DNA from: an uncultured Mycoplasmatota bacterium
GTDB lineage: Bacteria > Bacillota_I > Bacilli_A > RF39 > UBA660
Assembly: GCA_900546275.1 (NCBI GenBank)
Contig: URCH01000009.1
Span: forward strand, 1 to 40,999
Direction of reading: 5' to 3'
DNA length: 40,999 nucleotides
Both the position numbers and the translations under genes were made by a program. Each line of letters opens with the position of its first letter. The stretch's first letter is position 1. This document shows, one piece after another, positions 24,299-33,475 of this stretch. The notes beneath the pieces were generated by a model. It was given only the letters and a program-made list of their open reading frames with translations. It was not told the DNA's origin and ran no database searches.

Positions 24299-26921
24299 AT
24301 TTATTTTCATTTATTACAGCCCAAGCTGCTGCCAAACGTGCAGTTGGAACTCTAAATGGTGAACAAGATACATAATCAAGTCCAACTCTATTACAGAATT
24401 CAATACTTGATGTTTCTCCTGCATGCTCACCACATATTCCTAATGAAATATTAGGTCTTACACTTCTTCCTTTTTCTACAGCGATTTTTACAAGTTCTCC
24501 AACACCTTCTTGATCGATTTTTTCAAAAGGATCGTTTTCAAATATTTTTTTATCATAATAATCATTTAAAAATTTAGAAGCATCATCTCTTGAAAATCCA
24601 TAAGTTAATTGTGTTAAATCATTTGTTCCAAAACTAAAGAATTCTGATTCTGTTGCAATTTTATCTGCTGTAATTGCTGCTCTTGGTATTTCAATCATAG
24701 TACCAACTTCATATTTTAAATCAACATTTGCTTCTTTAATTATATTATCAGCGACTTCGCAAACTATATTTTTTACGTATTTGAATTCATTTATATCTCC
24801 AATAAGAGGTATCATAATTTCAGGAGTAACATTAATTCCCTCTTTTTTTACATTTATAGCTGCTTCTATTACAGCTCTGGTTTGCATACGTGCTATTTCT
24901 GGATATGTAACTGCAAGTCTACATCCTCTATGTCCCATCATAGGATTAAATTCTTTTAATGAAGTTACTCTATTTTTTAAAGCTTCAAAACTCATATTTA
25001 AAGATTTAGCAAGCATTGTTATTTCTTCATCTGTATGAGGTAAAAATTCATGTAGAGGTGGATCTAAATATCTTATTACTACTGGTAATCCTTTCATAGT
25101 TCTAAATAATCCTTCAAAATCACTTCTTTGATATGGAAGAATATTTTCTAAAGCTTCTTCTCTTGATTCAAGGTTATCAGCACATATCATTTTTCTAAAA
25201 TTAAATATTCTCTCTTTTTCAAAAAACATGTGTTCTGTTCTACACAAACCAATTCCTTCTGCTCCAAATTTATATGCTTGAAGAGCATCTTTAGGTGTAT
25301 CTGCATTTGCTCTTATTTTTAATTTTCTAACCTCATCTGCCCAAGACATAAATGTTTCAAAATCTCCACTTATTTCAGGATCTACAGTTTTTATTTGTTT
25401 ACCATACACAATTCCAGTTGTACCATCTAATGATATATAGTCTCCTTCTTTAAAAGTCTGACCATCTTTAGTAGTTATTGTTTTTAATTCTTCATTTATG
25501 TTAATATCTCCACAACCGCATATACAACATCTACCCATTCCACGCGCTACTACTGCCGCATGACTAGTCATTCCACCTCTTATAGTTAATATACCATTTG
25601 CATCGTTCATGCCTTGTATATCTTCAGGAGATGTTTCAAGTCTTACAAGAATTGTATCTTCTCCTCTTTTTTTTGCAAGTGAAATATCTTTTGCATCAAA
25701 GTATATTTTTCCTGTTCCGGCACCTGGTGATGCTGCTAAACCTGTTGCAATTGCTTTTGCACTTTTTAAATCTTCCATATCAAAGTTAGGGTGTAATAAT
25801 TGTTCAAGTTGTTTAGGCTCTACTTTAAGTAATGCTTCTTCTTTTGAAATCATGTGTTCTTTTACTAAATCAACCGCTATTTTTATTGCAGCAGTAGCTG
25901 TTCTTTTGCCATTTCTTGTTTGCAACATGTAAAGTTTACCTTTTTCTATAGTAAATTCCATATCTTGCATATCTCTATAGTGTTGTTCAAGTATTTTTGC
26001 TATTTTTTCAAATTGTAAATAAATTTCTGGCATTACTTCTTTTAACGTTGAAATTGGTTGTGGTGTACGAATACCAGCAACTACATCTTCTCCTTGAGCA
26101 TTTATTAAGTATTCACCATACAATTTATTTTCTCCTGTTGCAGGATTACGTGTGAATGCAACTCCTGTACCACAATCATTTCCCATATTACCATATACCA
26201 TTTCTTGAACGTTTACAGCTGTTCCCCAACTACTAGGTATATCATTCATTTTTCTATATATTTTTGCTCTTTCATTATTCCATGATCTAAATACAGCAGT
26301 TACTGCTTCTATTAATTGTTTTTTAGGATCTTGAGGAAAATCTTCGTTTGCTATACTTTTATATAATTGCTTAAATTTGTCAGTTACTTCTACCATATCT
26401 TCTGCATTTAAATCGGTATCAAATTTAGCATTTTTTTCATTTTTTATTTCGTCTAATAATCTTTCAAATGAAGATTTTGGATAGCCTTTTACTACATCTG
26501 CAAACATCTGAATGAATCTTCTATAAGAATCATATGCAAATCTTTTATTATTAGTTATTTTGCAAAGCCCTTCTACTACACTGTCATTTAATCCAAGGTT
26601 AAGTATAGTATCCATCATTCCTGGCATTGATGCTCTAGCACCACTTCTTACAGAAACTAAAAGTGGATTTTCTGGATTTCCAAAATATTTTAAAGTTTTA
26701 TTTTCTAATGATTTTATATGTTCAAATATCTCAGTTTCAACGTCTAAGCTTATAGTTTCATTATCTACATAATATTTATTGCAAGCTTCTGTTGTAACTG
26801 TAAATCCCATAGGTACTGGTAAACCAATACTTATCATCTCAGCAAGGTTAGCCCCTTTACCACCTAGTATATTTTTCATATCTTTATTTCCTTCAGTGAA
26901 ATCATATACAAATTTATTCAT
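24297..26921 (-). CDS. ppdK: Pyruvate, phosphate dikinase
   Basis: Interconverts PEP + AMP + PPi and pyruvate + ATP + Pi. In anaerobes it often works in glycolysis and recovers energy from pyrophosphate. The 874 residues are standard. The N-terminal ATP-grasp begins KNILGGKGANLAEM and has SVRSGARASMPGMMDTILNLG. The phosphohistidine domain carries GGMTSHAAVVARGMG near residue 455. The C-terminal PEP-binding barrel shows MGHRGCRLA, FSFGTNDLTQ and catalytic CGEHAG starting at Cys830. ATG at 26921 with GGAGAG upstream and a promoter at 26945-26973. No PPDK regulatory protein gene is adjacent. Confidence 0.97.
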   Translation of the reverse strand: MNKFVYDFTEGNKDMKNILGGKGANLAEMISIGLPVPMGFTVTTEACNKYYVDNETISLDVETEIFEHIKSLENKTLKYFGNPENPLLVSVRSGARASMPGMMDTILNLGLNDSVVEGLCKITNNKRFAYDSYRRFIQMFADVVKGYPKSSFERLLDEIKNEKNAKFDTDLNAEDMVEVTDKFKQLYKSIANEDFPQDPKKQLIEAVTAVFRSWNNERAKIYRKMNDIPSSWGTAVNVQEMVYGNMGNDCGTGVAFTRNPATGENKLYGEYLINAQGEDVVAGIRTPQPISTLKEVMPEIYLQFEKIAKILEQHYRDMQDMEFTIEKGKLYMLQTRNGKRTATAAIKIAVDLVKEHMISKEEALLKVEPKQLEQLLHPNFDMEDLKSAKAIATGLAASPGAGTGKIYFDAKDISLAKKRGEDTILVRLETSPEDIQGMNDANGILTIRGGMTSHAAVVARGMGRCCICGCGDININEELKTITTKDGQTFKEGDYISLDGTTGIVYGKQIKTVDPEISGDFETFMSWADEVRKLKIRANADTPKDALQAYKFGAEGIGLCRTEHMFFEKERIFNFRKMICADNLESREEALENILPYQRSDFEGLFRTMKGLPVVIRYLDPPLHEFLPHTDEEITMLAKSLNMSFEALKNRVTSLKEFNPMMGHRGCRLAVTYPEIARMQTRAVIEAAINVKKEGINVTPEIMIPLIGDINEFKYVKNIVCEVADNIIKEANVDLKYEVGTMIEIPRAAITADKIATESEFFSFGTNDLTQLTYGFSRDDASKFLNDYYDKKIFENDPFEKIDQEGVGELVKIAVEKGRSVRPNISLGICGEHAGETSSIEFCNRVGLDYVSCSPFRVPTARLAAAWAVINENK

Positions 26922-26944
26922 ATTTATCTCTCCTATTCTTTTTA

Positions 26945-26973
26945 ATTATAACAAATGAATATCTTTAATACAA
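26945..26973 (-). promoter_or_regulatory. Promoter of ppdK
   Basis: TTGTAT (26973-26968), 17-base spacer, TATAAT (26950-26945). Confidence 0.65.
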
Positions 26974-26985
26974 TAATAGTTTACA

Positions 26986-27555
26986 CTATTTGCCAAGTAC
27001 TTTTTTTATATAGCATTTACCACATAATGACTCATATTCTATGTTACTTGTCCCATCTATTAATACTTGTTTTCCATCTGTTAAGTATTTTCCATCACAT
27101 TTTCTAGAATTAAATTTTGCTCTTTTACCACATGAACATATTGTAATTAATTCTTCTAATTCATCTGAAAGTTCAAATAATCTTTTACTTCCTTCAAATG
27201 AGTTAGTCTTAAAATCTGTTTTTAATCCATAACAGATTACTGGTATATTTTTAAGTTTAGAAATTTCCCATAATTCTGTAACTTGATTTTCACTTAAAAA
27301 TTGTGCTTCATCTACTAATATGCATGATATATTTTCATAGTTTTCAATATTTATTTTTTCGTTTTTTTCTAATAATATATCGACTTTTCTATCAACACCA
27401 AGTCTAGATACTATTTTATCTTTTCCTTTAGAATCTATACTTGCTTTAATAATAATTACTTTTTTATTTTTTTCTTCATAATTGTGTGCTACCTGTAAAA
27501 GTTGTGTTGTTTTACCACAATTCATAGCACCATATCTAAAATATAATTTTGACAT
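26986..27555 (-). CDS. tdk: Thymidine kinase
   Basis: Salvages thymidine to dTMP. It is a type II thymidine kinase of 189 residues. P-loop GAMNCGKT (9-16), Walker B-like ILVDEAQF, the lasso region GTSNIEYESLC, and four zinc Cys (CSCGKR ... CGKCY). ATG at 27555 lies 2 bases after the recombinase stop with an AGGAGG site, so it is co-transcribed with xerD. A longer N-terminus is not needed; FRYGAMNCGKT at the start is standard. Confidence 0.96.
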   Translation of the reverse strand: MSKLYFRYGAMNCGKTTQLLQVAHNYEEKNKKVIIIKASIDSKGKDKIVSRLGVDRKVDILLEKNEKINIENYENISCILVDEAQFLSENQVTELWEISKLKNIPVICYGLKTDFKTNSFEGSKRLFELSDELEELITICSCGKRAKFNSRKCDGKYLTDGKQVLIDGTSNIEYESLCGKCYIKKVLGK

Positions 27556-27557
27556 AT

Positions 27558-28448
27558 TTACCTCCTTGCTCTTGGATGAGCTTTTAAATACACCTGTCTT
27601 AATTTTTCGTTTGAAAGGTGTGTATATATTGATGTTGTTGACAAGCTATCATGCCCAAGTAATTCTTTTACACTCATTAAATCTGCTCCTGCATCTAATA
27701 AATGAGTAGCAAATGTATGTCTTAAAGTATGTGGTGATATTTTATATTTTATTGAAGTTTTTTGTAGTGTTTTTTCTATTATTAACTCAATTCCTCTAGG
27801 ACTTAATTTATTTCCATCTTTATTTAATAACAAGTATTCATTGTTATTTTTTAATAATTTATTTCTTGAATTATTTATATATTCATTTAACAAATTTTTA
27901 CAAACATGACCAAATATAACAATTCTTTCTTTTTTTCCTTTACCTAATATTATTATTTCTCTTTCACTAAAATTTATGTCTTTAAGTTTTATATTTGAAA
28001 GTTCACTTACTCTTATTCCAGTTGAATATAAAAGTTCTAAAATAAGTGCATCTCTTAATCCCAGTACAGTATTTTTATCAGGGGTATTTAATAATAAATC
28101 TAAATCCGAATAATTTAAATATTTTGGAAGTCTTTTTTCTACTTTAGGATTTGAAACTAAAATCATTGGATTGTCATTTATTTTTTTATTTTTTTCTAGA
28201 TAATCAAATAATCTTCTAAGACTGCTTATATGTCTACATATTGTTTTACTATCATAATTTTTTTCATATAATACATTCAAATATTTTCTTATAAATTGAT
28301 AATCTACATTACTTAAATTTTTTATATTTTGTTCTTTGCAAAAAAGACTAAATTGTTCTAAATCAATATTGTAGTTTTTTATTGTATATTCTGAGTAGTT
28401 TTTTTCATATCTTAGGTATTCTATAAACTCATTTATTTGACTTTCCAT
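27558..28448 (-). CDS. xerD: Tyrosine recombinase, XerC/XerD type
   Basis: Site-specific recombinase that resolves chromosome dimers. It has 296 residues. An N-terminal SAM-like core-binding domain (about 1-100) is followed by the catalytic domain with all active residues: Arg146 (STGIRVSEL), Lys in GKGKKER (169-174), His240 and Arg243 (HTLRHTFATH), His266 (LLGHDSLSTT) and nucleophile Tyr275. The length and absence of extra domains fit XerC/D rather than an integrase, and no att site or phage gene is nearby. Start ATG at 28448 with AGGTGG; a palindrome lies inside the promoter spacer. Confidence 0.9.
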   Translation of the reverse strand: MESQINEFIEYLRYEKNYSEYTIKNYNIDLEQFSLFCKEQNIKNLSNVDYQFIRKYLNVLYEKNYDSKTICRHISSLRRLFDYLEKNKKINDNPMILVSNPKVEKRLPKYLNYSDLDLLLNTPDKNTVLGLRDALILELLYSTGIRVSELSNIKLKDINFSEREIIILGKGKKERIVIFGHVCKNLLNEYINNSRNKLLKNNNEYLLLNKDGNKLSPRGIELIIEKTLQKTSIKYKISPHTLRHTFATHLLDAGADLMSVKELLGHDSLSTTSIYTHLSNEKLRQVYLKAHPRARR

Positions 28449-28464
28449 GCTACCACCTATTTTA

Positions 28465-28493
28465 ATTATATAACAAACAATTGTTTGTGTAAA
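28465..28493 (-). promoter_or_regulatory. Promoter of xerD-tdk with palindromic operator candidate
   Basis: TTTACA (28493-28488), 17-base spacer, TATAAT (28470-28465). A perfect 16-base palindrome ACAAACAATTGTTTGT (28473-28488) fills almost the whole spacer, which would let a dimeric repressor block the polymerase. Confidence 0.6.
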
Positions 28494-28518
28494 GAAAAAA
28501 ACCTATTAATAGGTTTTT
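28494..28518 (-). terminator. Terminator of the 277-residue gene
   Basis: A 9-bp stem (28497-28505 with 28510-28518), TTAA loop, followed by a T tract on the minus strand; overlaps the stop codon. Confidence 0.85.
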
Positions 28519-29339
28519 CTCATTGTTATTTCTTCAAAATATTCGTTTATTTCATCATTTGTCATTGAAGTATCATAATAATCTTGACAATGTTTTAAAT
28601 CATCATCATAATCACTTTCGTTTATTGCTTCTTCATCAGTTTGTATGTCAAATTTAACTTTAGTCGTTTTGTGATTTATTTTTTCTAATTTCTTTGGTTT
28701 ATATTTATTTATTAATTGCTCGAAACTTGGAAGATTAGATTGTTTTTGTACTAAAAATTGATATAATATAAATATTTCTCTAATTGTCGAATAATATTTA
28801 TCTGACAATTTCATATTCTTTTTCCAAGTTCTTAATGCATAATTATAATCATTTTCTGAATAATTCTTATAAAAAGCAAGTATTTTCATTTGTGACTGAG
28901 TTAATCTAAATATTTTTGAATCAGCTAAAGATACTGTTGTATGTAATTGCCCATATTTATCACAATGTTCTTCGTTATAACATTTTTTAGAAAACATTGA
29001 CATTAATTCTTTATTTTTTATAAGTTCATTAAATATATCAATATAAAATTTATATAATACTTTAATTCTTTTATTTTTTACAGTTTCATGAACTTTACCT
29101 ACTATACTGTAGATTGCTATATCTCCTGTTTCTTTTCTATTTGTTTTTTCTTCTACTTTTTTTATATACTCACTTTTTTCAGTGCAAAATTGATCTATTT
29201 CTTTTTTAAATTTTTTTCTAACATCAACCGAAGATTTAAATTGTGAAGTAAATTTGTCTATTTCTTCTAATGTACCTTCCATTAATATTATAGAGTTTTT
29301 ACATTCTTTATCAAAAGCAAATGTTAAATAATATCCCAT
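28506..29339 (-). CDS. Unknown 277-residue soluble protein
   Basis: Not recognised. A beta-rich start (MGYYLTFAFDKECKNSIILMEG) leads into a charged coiled-coil-like stretch (EIDKFTSQF ... KKEIDQFCTEKSEYIKKVEEK), then a helical middle with a short His/Cys cluster (KKCYNEEHCDKYGQLH, about 117-132). A second helical region follows, with YALRTWKKNMKLSDKYYSTIREIFILYQF, and the C-terminus is acidic and disordered-looking (TDEEAINESDYDDDLKHC). No membrane segment. It has its own promoter (29358-29386) and terminator, so it is a single-gene unit between topA and xerD. Confidence 0.75.
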   Translation of the reverse strand: MGYYLTFAFDKECKNSIILMEGTLEEIDKFTSQFKSSVDVRKKFKKEIDQFCTEKSEYIKKVEEKTNRKETGDIAIYSIVGKVHETVKNKRIKVLYKFYIDIFNELIKNKELMSMFSKKCYNEEHCDKYGQLHTTVSLADSKIFRLTQSQMKILAFYKNYSENDYNYALRTWKKNMKLSDKYYSTIREIFILYQFLVQKQSNLPSFEQLINKYKPKKLEKINHKTTKVKFDIQTDEEAINESDYDDDLKHCQDYYDTSMTNDEINEYFEEITMRKTY

Positions 29340-29357
29340 AAAATCACTCCTATTTAT

Positions 29358-29386
29358 ATATTAACAATTAATTTAGTAAAAGTCAA
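29358..29386 (-). promoter_or_regulatory. Promoter of the 277-residue gene
   Basis: TTGACT (29386-29381), 17-base spacer, TAATAT (29363-29358). The -35 overlaps the T tract of the topA terminator. Confidence 0.6.
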
Positions 29387-29412
29387 AAAAAGTGATTATT
29401 TTTCATAATCAC
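29384..29412 (-). terminator. Terminator of topA
   Basis: An 8-bp stem (29392-29399 with 29405-29412), loop of 5, then eight or so T on the minus strand. Confidence 0.8.
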
Positions 29413-31423
29413 AATTTGAACATTTAATTTTATCCTTTTTTGATACTAACATACTTTTGCAATTAGGACACATTTCGCCAGTGGGTTTATCCCAATATGC
29501 TGTTTTACAATTTGGATAATTATTACATCCATAAAATACTTTACCACGTTTACTCTTTTTTTCTATTATTTTTCCATCACAATTAGGGCAATCGCATATT
29601 TCTAAAAATTCTTTTGGTTCTGTTTTTATGTATTTGCATTCTGGAAAATTACTACAAGCAACAAATTTTCCATATCTACCTTTTCTTATAACTAATGGAC
29701 TATTACAATTTGGACAGTTTTCTCCTGTTTGTTCAGCTTCTTTTTTAGGTAGTTTATCAAATGCTTCTTTTACTGATGGTTCAAATGAATCATAAAATTC
29801 TTTTAATACATCGTACCAAACTTCATTTCCTTCTGCAATTTTATCTAAGTCATCTTCCATTTTTGCAGTATATTTTACATTAATTAAGTGACTAAAACAT
29901 TCTTGTAATTTATCTGTTATTTCAATACCTATTTCTGTTGGTTCAAATTTTTTATCTACCACATTTACATAACCTCTAGTTTTTATTGTATCAATTGTTT
30001 TAGCATATGTACTAGGTCTCCCTATTCCTAACTCTTCCATTTCTTTTATTAGTTTTGCCTCAGTATATCTGCTAGGTGGTTCTGTAAAATGTTGTTTGTA
30101 TTCTATATTATTTGAAACTACTATATTTGATTTAAATGTATCAAAATCTGGTAATACTGAATCTTTAGTATCTTCATATTCACTATATGCTTTTAAGTAA
30201 CCATCAAATGTTATTATTTGACCAGTTGTCTTGAATTGATAGTTATTATTGTCTAATACTACAGTAGTATTAAGTGTTTTCGCATCACTCATTAAACTTG
30301 CAAGTGCTCTAAAATAGATCATTTTATATAATTTGTATTCATCGTTAGTTAAATAAGGTTTTACTGAAAGTGGTGTTCTATTTATACTTGTTGGTCTAAT
30401 AGCTTCATGTGCATCCTGAACATTTTCTGTTTTAGTACTCTTTTTTACATAACCAACGTATTCTTTTCCATAATTAGCGTTGATATATGAAAATGTACTA
30501 TTTACAAATTCGTCTGAAAGTCTTACTGAATCTGTACGCATATATGAAATTAAACCTACTGTTTCGTTATCTAAATCTATACCTTCATATAGTTTTTGAG
30601 CAATACTCATAGTTTTTTTAGCATTCATTCCAAGTTTATTAGATGCATCTTGTTGTAATGTACTTGTTGTATAAGGAAATTTAGATTTTTTACTTTTATT
30701 TTTTTTATCAATTTTTTCTATAGTAAAACTATTTGATAATTCTTTTAATATTTTTTCTGCATCAACTTTTGTTTTGATTTCAATATCTTTATGATCATAG
30801 TTATATAATTCTGCATTAAAATCATTAAAAAATGCTGTTACATTGTAATATTCTTCTTTATTAAATGCTTTTATTTCTCTTTCTCTATCTACAATAAGTT
30901 TTAATGCTACACTTTGAACTCTTCCAGCACTACTTCCGTCAGTTTTTGATTGAATTAGTTTACTAAGTCTAAAACCTATTATTCTATCTAGTATTCTTCT
31001 AGTTTCTTGACTATTTACTAAATCCATATCTATCTTTCTTGGATGTTTCAGTGATTCTATTATAGCTGGTTTTGTTATTTCATTAAAAACTATTCTATCA
31101 TAATTAGTATTATTTAAACCCAACACATCATATAAGTGCCAACTTATAGCCTCTCCTTCACGGTCGGGGTCGGTTGCTAGGTATACATGTTCTGATGATT
31201 TAACTTCTTTTTTTAATGTATCTATATCTTTCTTCTTTCCTTTTATTGTTACATAATCAGGTTTGAAATTATTTTCTATATCAACACCAAACCCAAATTT
31301 ACCTTTCGTAGATAAATCTCTAACATGTCCTTTGCTTGATAATACTGTATAATCACTACCTAAATATTTTTCTATTGTTTTTGATTTACTTGGTGATTCG
31401 ACTATTACTAAATTCTTGCTCAT
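29396..31423 (-). CDS. topA: DNA topoisomerase I
   Basis: Type IA enzyme that relaxes negative supercoils. It has 675 residues. Toprim domain at the N-terminus (VIVESPSKSKTIEKYL; acidic DPDREGE at 85-91). Catalytic Tyr294 in LISYMRTDS. PPSRYTEAKLIKEMEELGIGRPSTYA follows. Three C-terminal zinc-finger modules come last: CPNC...CSNFPEC, CPNC...CNNYPNC and CPNC...CSNC. Two to three fingers is normal in Bacillota. Start ATG at 31423 with GGGGACG upstream and a promoter with TTGACA at 31448-31476. Confidence 0.97.
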   Translation of the reverse strand: MSKNLVIVESPSKSKTIEKYLGSDYTVLSSKGHVRDLSTKGKFGFGVDIENNFKPDYVTIKGKKKDIDTLKKEVKSSEHVYLATDPDREGEAISWHLYDVLGLNNTNYDRIVFNEITKPAIIESLKHPRKIDMDLVNSQETRRILDRIIGFRLSKLIQSKTDGSSAGRVQSVALKLIVDREREIKAFNKEEYYNVTAFFNDFNAELYNYDHKDIEIKTKVDAEKILKELSNSFTIEKIDKKNKSKKSKFPYTTSTLQQDASNKLGMNAKKTMSIAQKLYEGIDLDNETVGLISYMRTDSVRLSDEFVNSTFSYINANYGKEYVGYVKKSTKTENVQDAHEAIRPTSINRTPLSVKPYLTNDEYKLYKMIYFRALASLMSDAKTLNTTVVLDNNNYQFKTTGQIITFDGYLKAYSEYEDTKDSVLPDFDTFKSNIVVSNNIEYKQHFTEPPSRYTEAKLIKEMEELGIGRPSTYAKTIDTIKTRGYVNVVDKKFEPTEIGIEITDKLQECFSHLINVKYTAKMEDDLDKIAEGNEVWYDVLKEFYDSFEPSVKEAFDKLPKKEAEQTGENCPNCNSPLVIRKGRYGKFVACSNFPECKYIKTEPKEFLEICDCPNCDGKIIEKKSKRGKVFYGCNNYPNCKTAYWDKPTGEMCPNCKSMLVSKKDKIKCSNCDYEK

Positions 31424-31447
31424 ATTTCGTCCCCTTCATCAAATTAA

Positions 31448-31476
31448 TTTATACACTATTAAATATTAATTGTCAA
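31448..31476 (-). promoter_or_regulatory. Promoter of topA
   Basis: TTGACA (31476-31471), 17-base spacer, TATAAA (31453-31448), separating topA from the activase operon just upstream. Confidence 0.75.
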
Positions 31477-31479
31477 GAT

Positions 31480-32415
31480 TTATTTTACCTTACCACACAT
31501 ACTTCCCCAAGAATCAACTTGATTATCATTTTTATATATTCTAAGAATTTCACAATTATTTGGACATTTATCACATTCTGTTGCTCTTGTTATAAAGTTG
31601 ATATCTTTAATATTTAAATCAATCGACTTTTCAGATTCATTTTTTTTAGATAGAATAGCAATTCCAATCGCTCCCATCAAATGTCCATATTCATCTACTA
31701 TTACTTCTTCATTTAAAATTTCTCTAAAGTATTTTAATACTCCTTTATTTTTACTTACTCCACCTTGAAAAATTATCGGTCCTCTTATTTTTTTCCCTTT
31801 TCCAACATTGTTTAAATAATTTAATACTATACTTTTACATAATCCTGCTATTATATCTTGCTTGCTATAACCAACTTGTGCTTTATGTATTAAATCTGAT
31901 TCAGCAAAAACTGTACATCTTGCAGCTATTTTTGCGGGATTTTTTGAATTCAGAGCATATGTACCAAATTCTTCTATCGGAATTGATAATCTTTTAGCCT
32001 GACTTGATAAAAATGAACCTGTTCCAGCTGCACATAATGTATTCATAGCATAATCTACAATTATTCCATTTCGTATTATTATTATTTTTGAATCTTGACC
32101 ACCTATTTCTAAAATAGTTTTGACATCAGGGTGAAAATTAATTGTTCCAACAGCATGAGCAGTTATTTCATTTTTTACAACGTTTGCATTTAGCATAAGA
32201 CCAATTAGCTTTCTTGCACTACCAGTTGTTCCTATACCATATATTTCACAATTTTTAGGCATTTGTTTTTTTAAAATATTTATAAGTTTTTTTACTGCTT
32301 CAACGGGGTTTCCCTCTGTCCATATATATGAAGATGCAAGTACATTATTTTTTTCATCTATAATTACACCTTTTGTAGAAATTGAACCTATATCAACGCC
32401 TAGATAACATTTCAT
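31480..32415 (-). CDS. BadF/HgdC-type ATPase (acyl-CoA dehydratase activase-like)
   Basis: An ASKHA-fold ATPase that in known systems drives one electron at very low potential into a 2-hydroxyacyl-CoA dehydratase. The 311 residues begin LGVDIGSISTKGVIID (phosphate 1 loop). Cys128 (NTLCAAGTGSF) and Cys167 (AARCTVFAESD) sit where the HgdC dimer binds its bridging [4Fe-4S] cluster. QGGVSKNKGV is the adenosine motif. An extra C-terminal Cys module (ECDKCPNNCEI ... SMCGK, about 284-308) is not in minimal HgdC but is found in the large activase fusions. ATG at 32415 with GAGGAAG, overlapping the upstream gene by 23 bases. Confidence 0.85.
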   Translation of the reverse strand: MKCYLGVDIGSISTKGVIIDEKNNVLASSYIWTEGNPVEAVKKLINILKKQMPKNCEIYGIGTTGSARKLIGLMLNANVVKNEITAHAVGTINFHPDVKTILEIGGQDSKIIIIRNGIIVDYAMNTLCAAGTGSFLSSQAKRLSIPIEEFGTYALNSKNPAKIAARCTVFAESDLIHKAQVGYSKQDIIAGLCKSIVLNYLNNVGKGKKIRGPIIFQGGVSKNKGVLKYFREILNEEVIVDEYGHLMGAIGIAILSKKNESEKSIDLNIKDINFITRATECDKCPNNCEILRIYKNDNQVDSWGSMCGKVK

Positions 32416-33475
32416 TTTTCTTCCTCATTTCTATCATTTCATAAAAAGCTTCAAGTCTAGTTTTTATTCCAACTTCGCTTGTATTAGAATCAAAACTAAA
32501 GAATATTACTGGTACATCATATTTAGAACATATTTTTTCTATTATTTGCATAGCTGCAATTTCTGGTGTACAAAATGAAGATTTTATATGAATAATTCCA
32601 TCATATCCTTTTTCACATAATTCTTTAGTACGTGCTATATTATCATGAGCATCCGCTCCCATCCTATATTTTATATATTCCTTTGCATTTTTAAGATATT
32701 TTTTAACTGCATTTGTTTTTTCAAATAATAAATAATGTGCATTAGTAAATCTTGTTATTTCTATTCCAAAACTTGCAAGTTCTCTTTCTAAAAAGTAATT
32801 AGCAAATGGTTCCATTACTGTATATAATTCTCCAACTATTCCAACCCTTATAACATTTTTTTTATTTGTTTTTATTTGTTTAAATTTTTTCAAATATTTT
32901 TTGTAAGTATGTCTTAAAGAAATAAAATTTTTTACTTTACTAAAATCTTTAAGCATTTTTTCATTTAAGCTCTCAAATTCTCCTTTTACTACCTCAAAAC
33001 CTATATTTTTTCGTATATATTTATCTATATTATCCATGTATTTTATCATTTTTGTTGATATAAATAAGTAATATAAAATTTTAATAATGTTTAATTTTTT
33101 ATTTATTTTTTTTAGTTCTTTATAAATATTTTTGATATCCATTTTACCTGCTGTTACAAAGTTGATAAGGGTAAATTCATATCCTAAATCTTTAAGTATT
33201 TTTTCTTGTAATTCACTATAATATCCATATCTACATCCACCACCCATCTGAAGCAATACATCTGCACCTTTTTCAAGACCTTCTATCATTGTTCCTAATG
33301 TATATTTAAATGGCGCACATACAAAATCTGGACTATTTTTACTGCCAAGTTCAATTGTTTTAGAAGTTATTTTAGGAGATTTTAAAACATTTACGTTAAA
33401 AGCATGTTTAAAAAAATAAGATGCTGGTATATAATAATTTCCCATATGTGGAAAGCAAATTGTTTTAGTTTTCAA
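32393..33475 (-). CDS. HGD-D-like / DUF2229-associated iron-sulfur protein
   Basis: About 360 residues related to 2-hydroxyglutaryl-CoA dehydratase subunits and the C-terminal part of activase fusions. Marks: ICFPHMGNYYIPASYFF at the start, KTIELGSKNSPDFVCAPFK with Cys53, GADVLLQMGGGCRYGYYSELQ with Cys81, and IIHIKSSFCTPEIAAM with a third Cys near 300. These three Cys are candidates for a [4Fe-4S] or larger cluster. No ATG is available near the start. I prefer TTG 33475-33473, which gives MKTKTICFPHMG; TTGs at 33487 and 33484 are alternatives, and none has a strong ribosome site. It overlaps both neighbours, so all three proteins are made together. Confidence 0.78.
   Translation of the reverse strand: MKTKTICFPHMGNYYIPASYFFKHAFNVNVLKSPKITSKTIELGSKNSPDFVCAPFKYTLGTMIEGLEKGADVLLQMGGGCRYGYYSELQEKILKDLGYEFTLINFVTAGKMDIKNIYKELKKINKKLNIIKILYYLFISTKMIKYMDNIDKYIRKNIGFEVVKGEFESLNEKMLKDFSKVKNFISLRHTYKKYLKKFKQIKTNKKNVIRVGIVGELYTVMEPFANYFLERELASFGIEITRFTNAHYLLFEKTNAVKKYLKNAKEYIKYRMGADAHDNIARTKELCEKGYDGIIHIKSSFCTPEIAAMQIIEKICSKYDVPVIFFSFDSNTSEVGIKTRLEAFYEMIEMRKKNEMLSRR

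Noticed and set aside
27558..28448. Tyrosine recombinase as a sign of a prophage or integrative element
   Set aside because: Length, domain order and housekeeping neighbours (tdk, topA) fit XerC/D; no att repeats, phage or plasmid genes are nearby.
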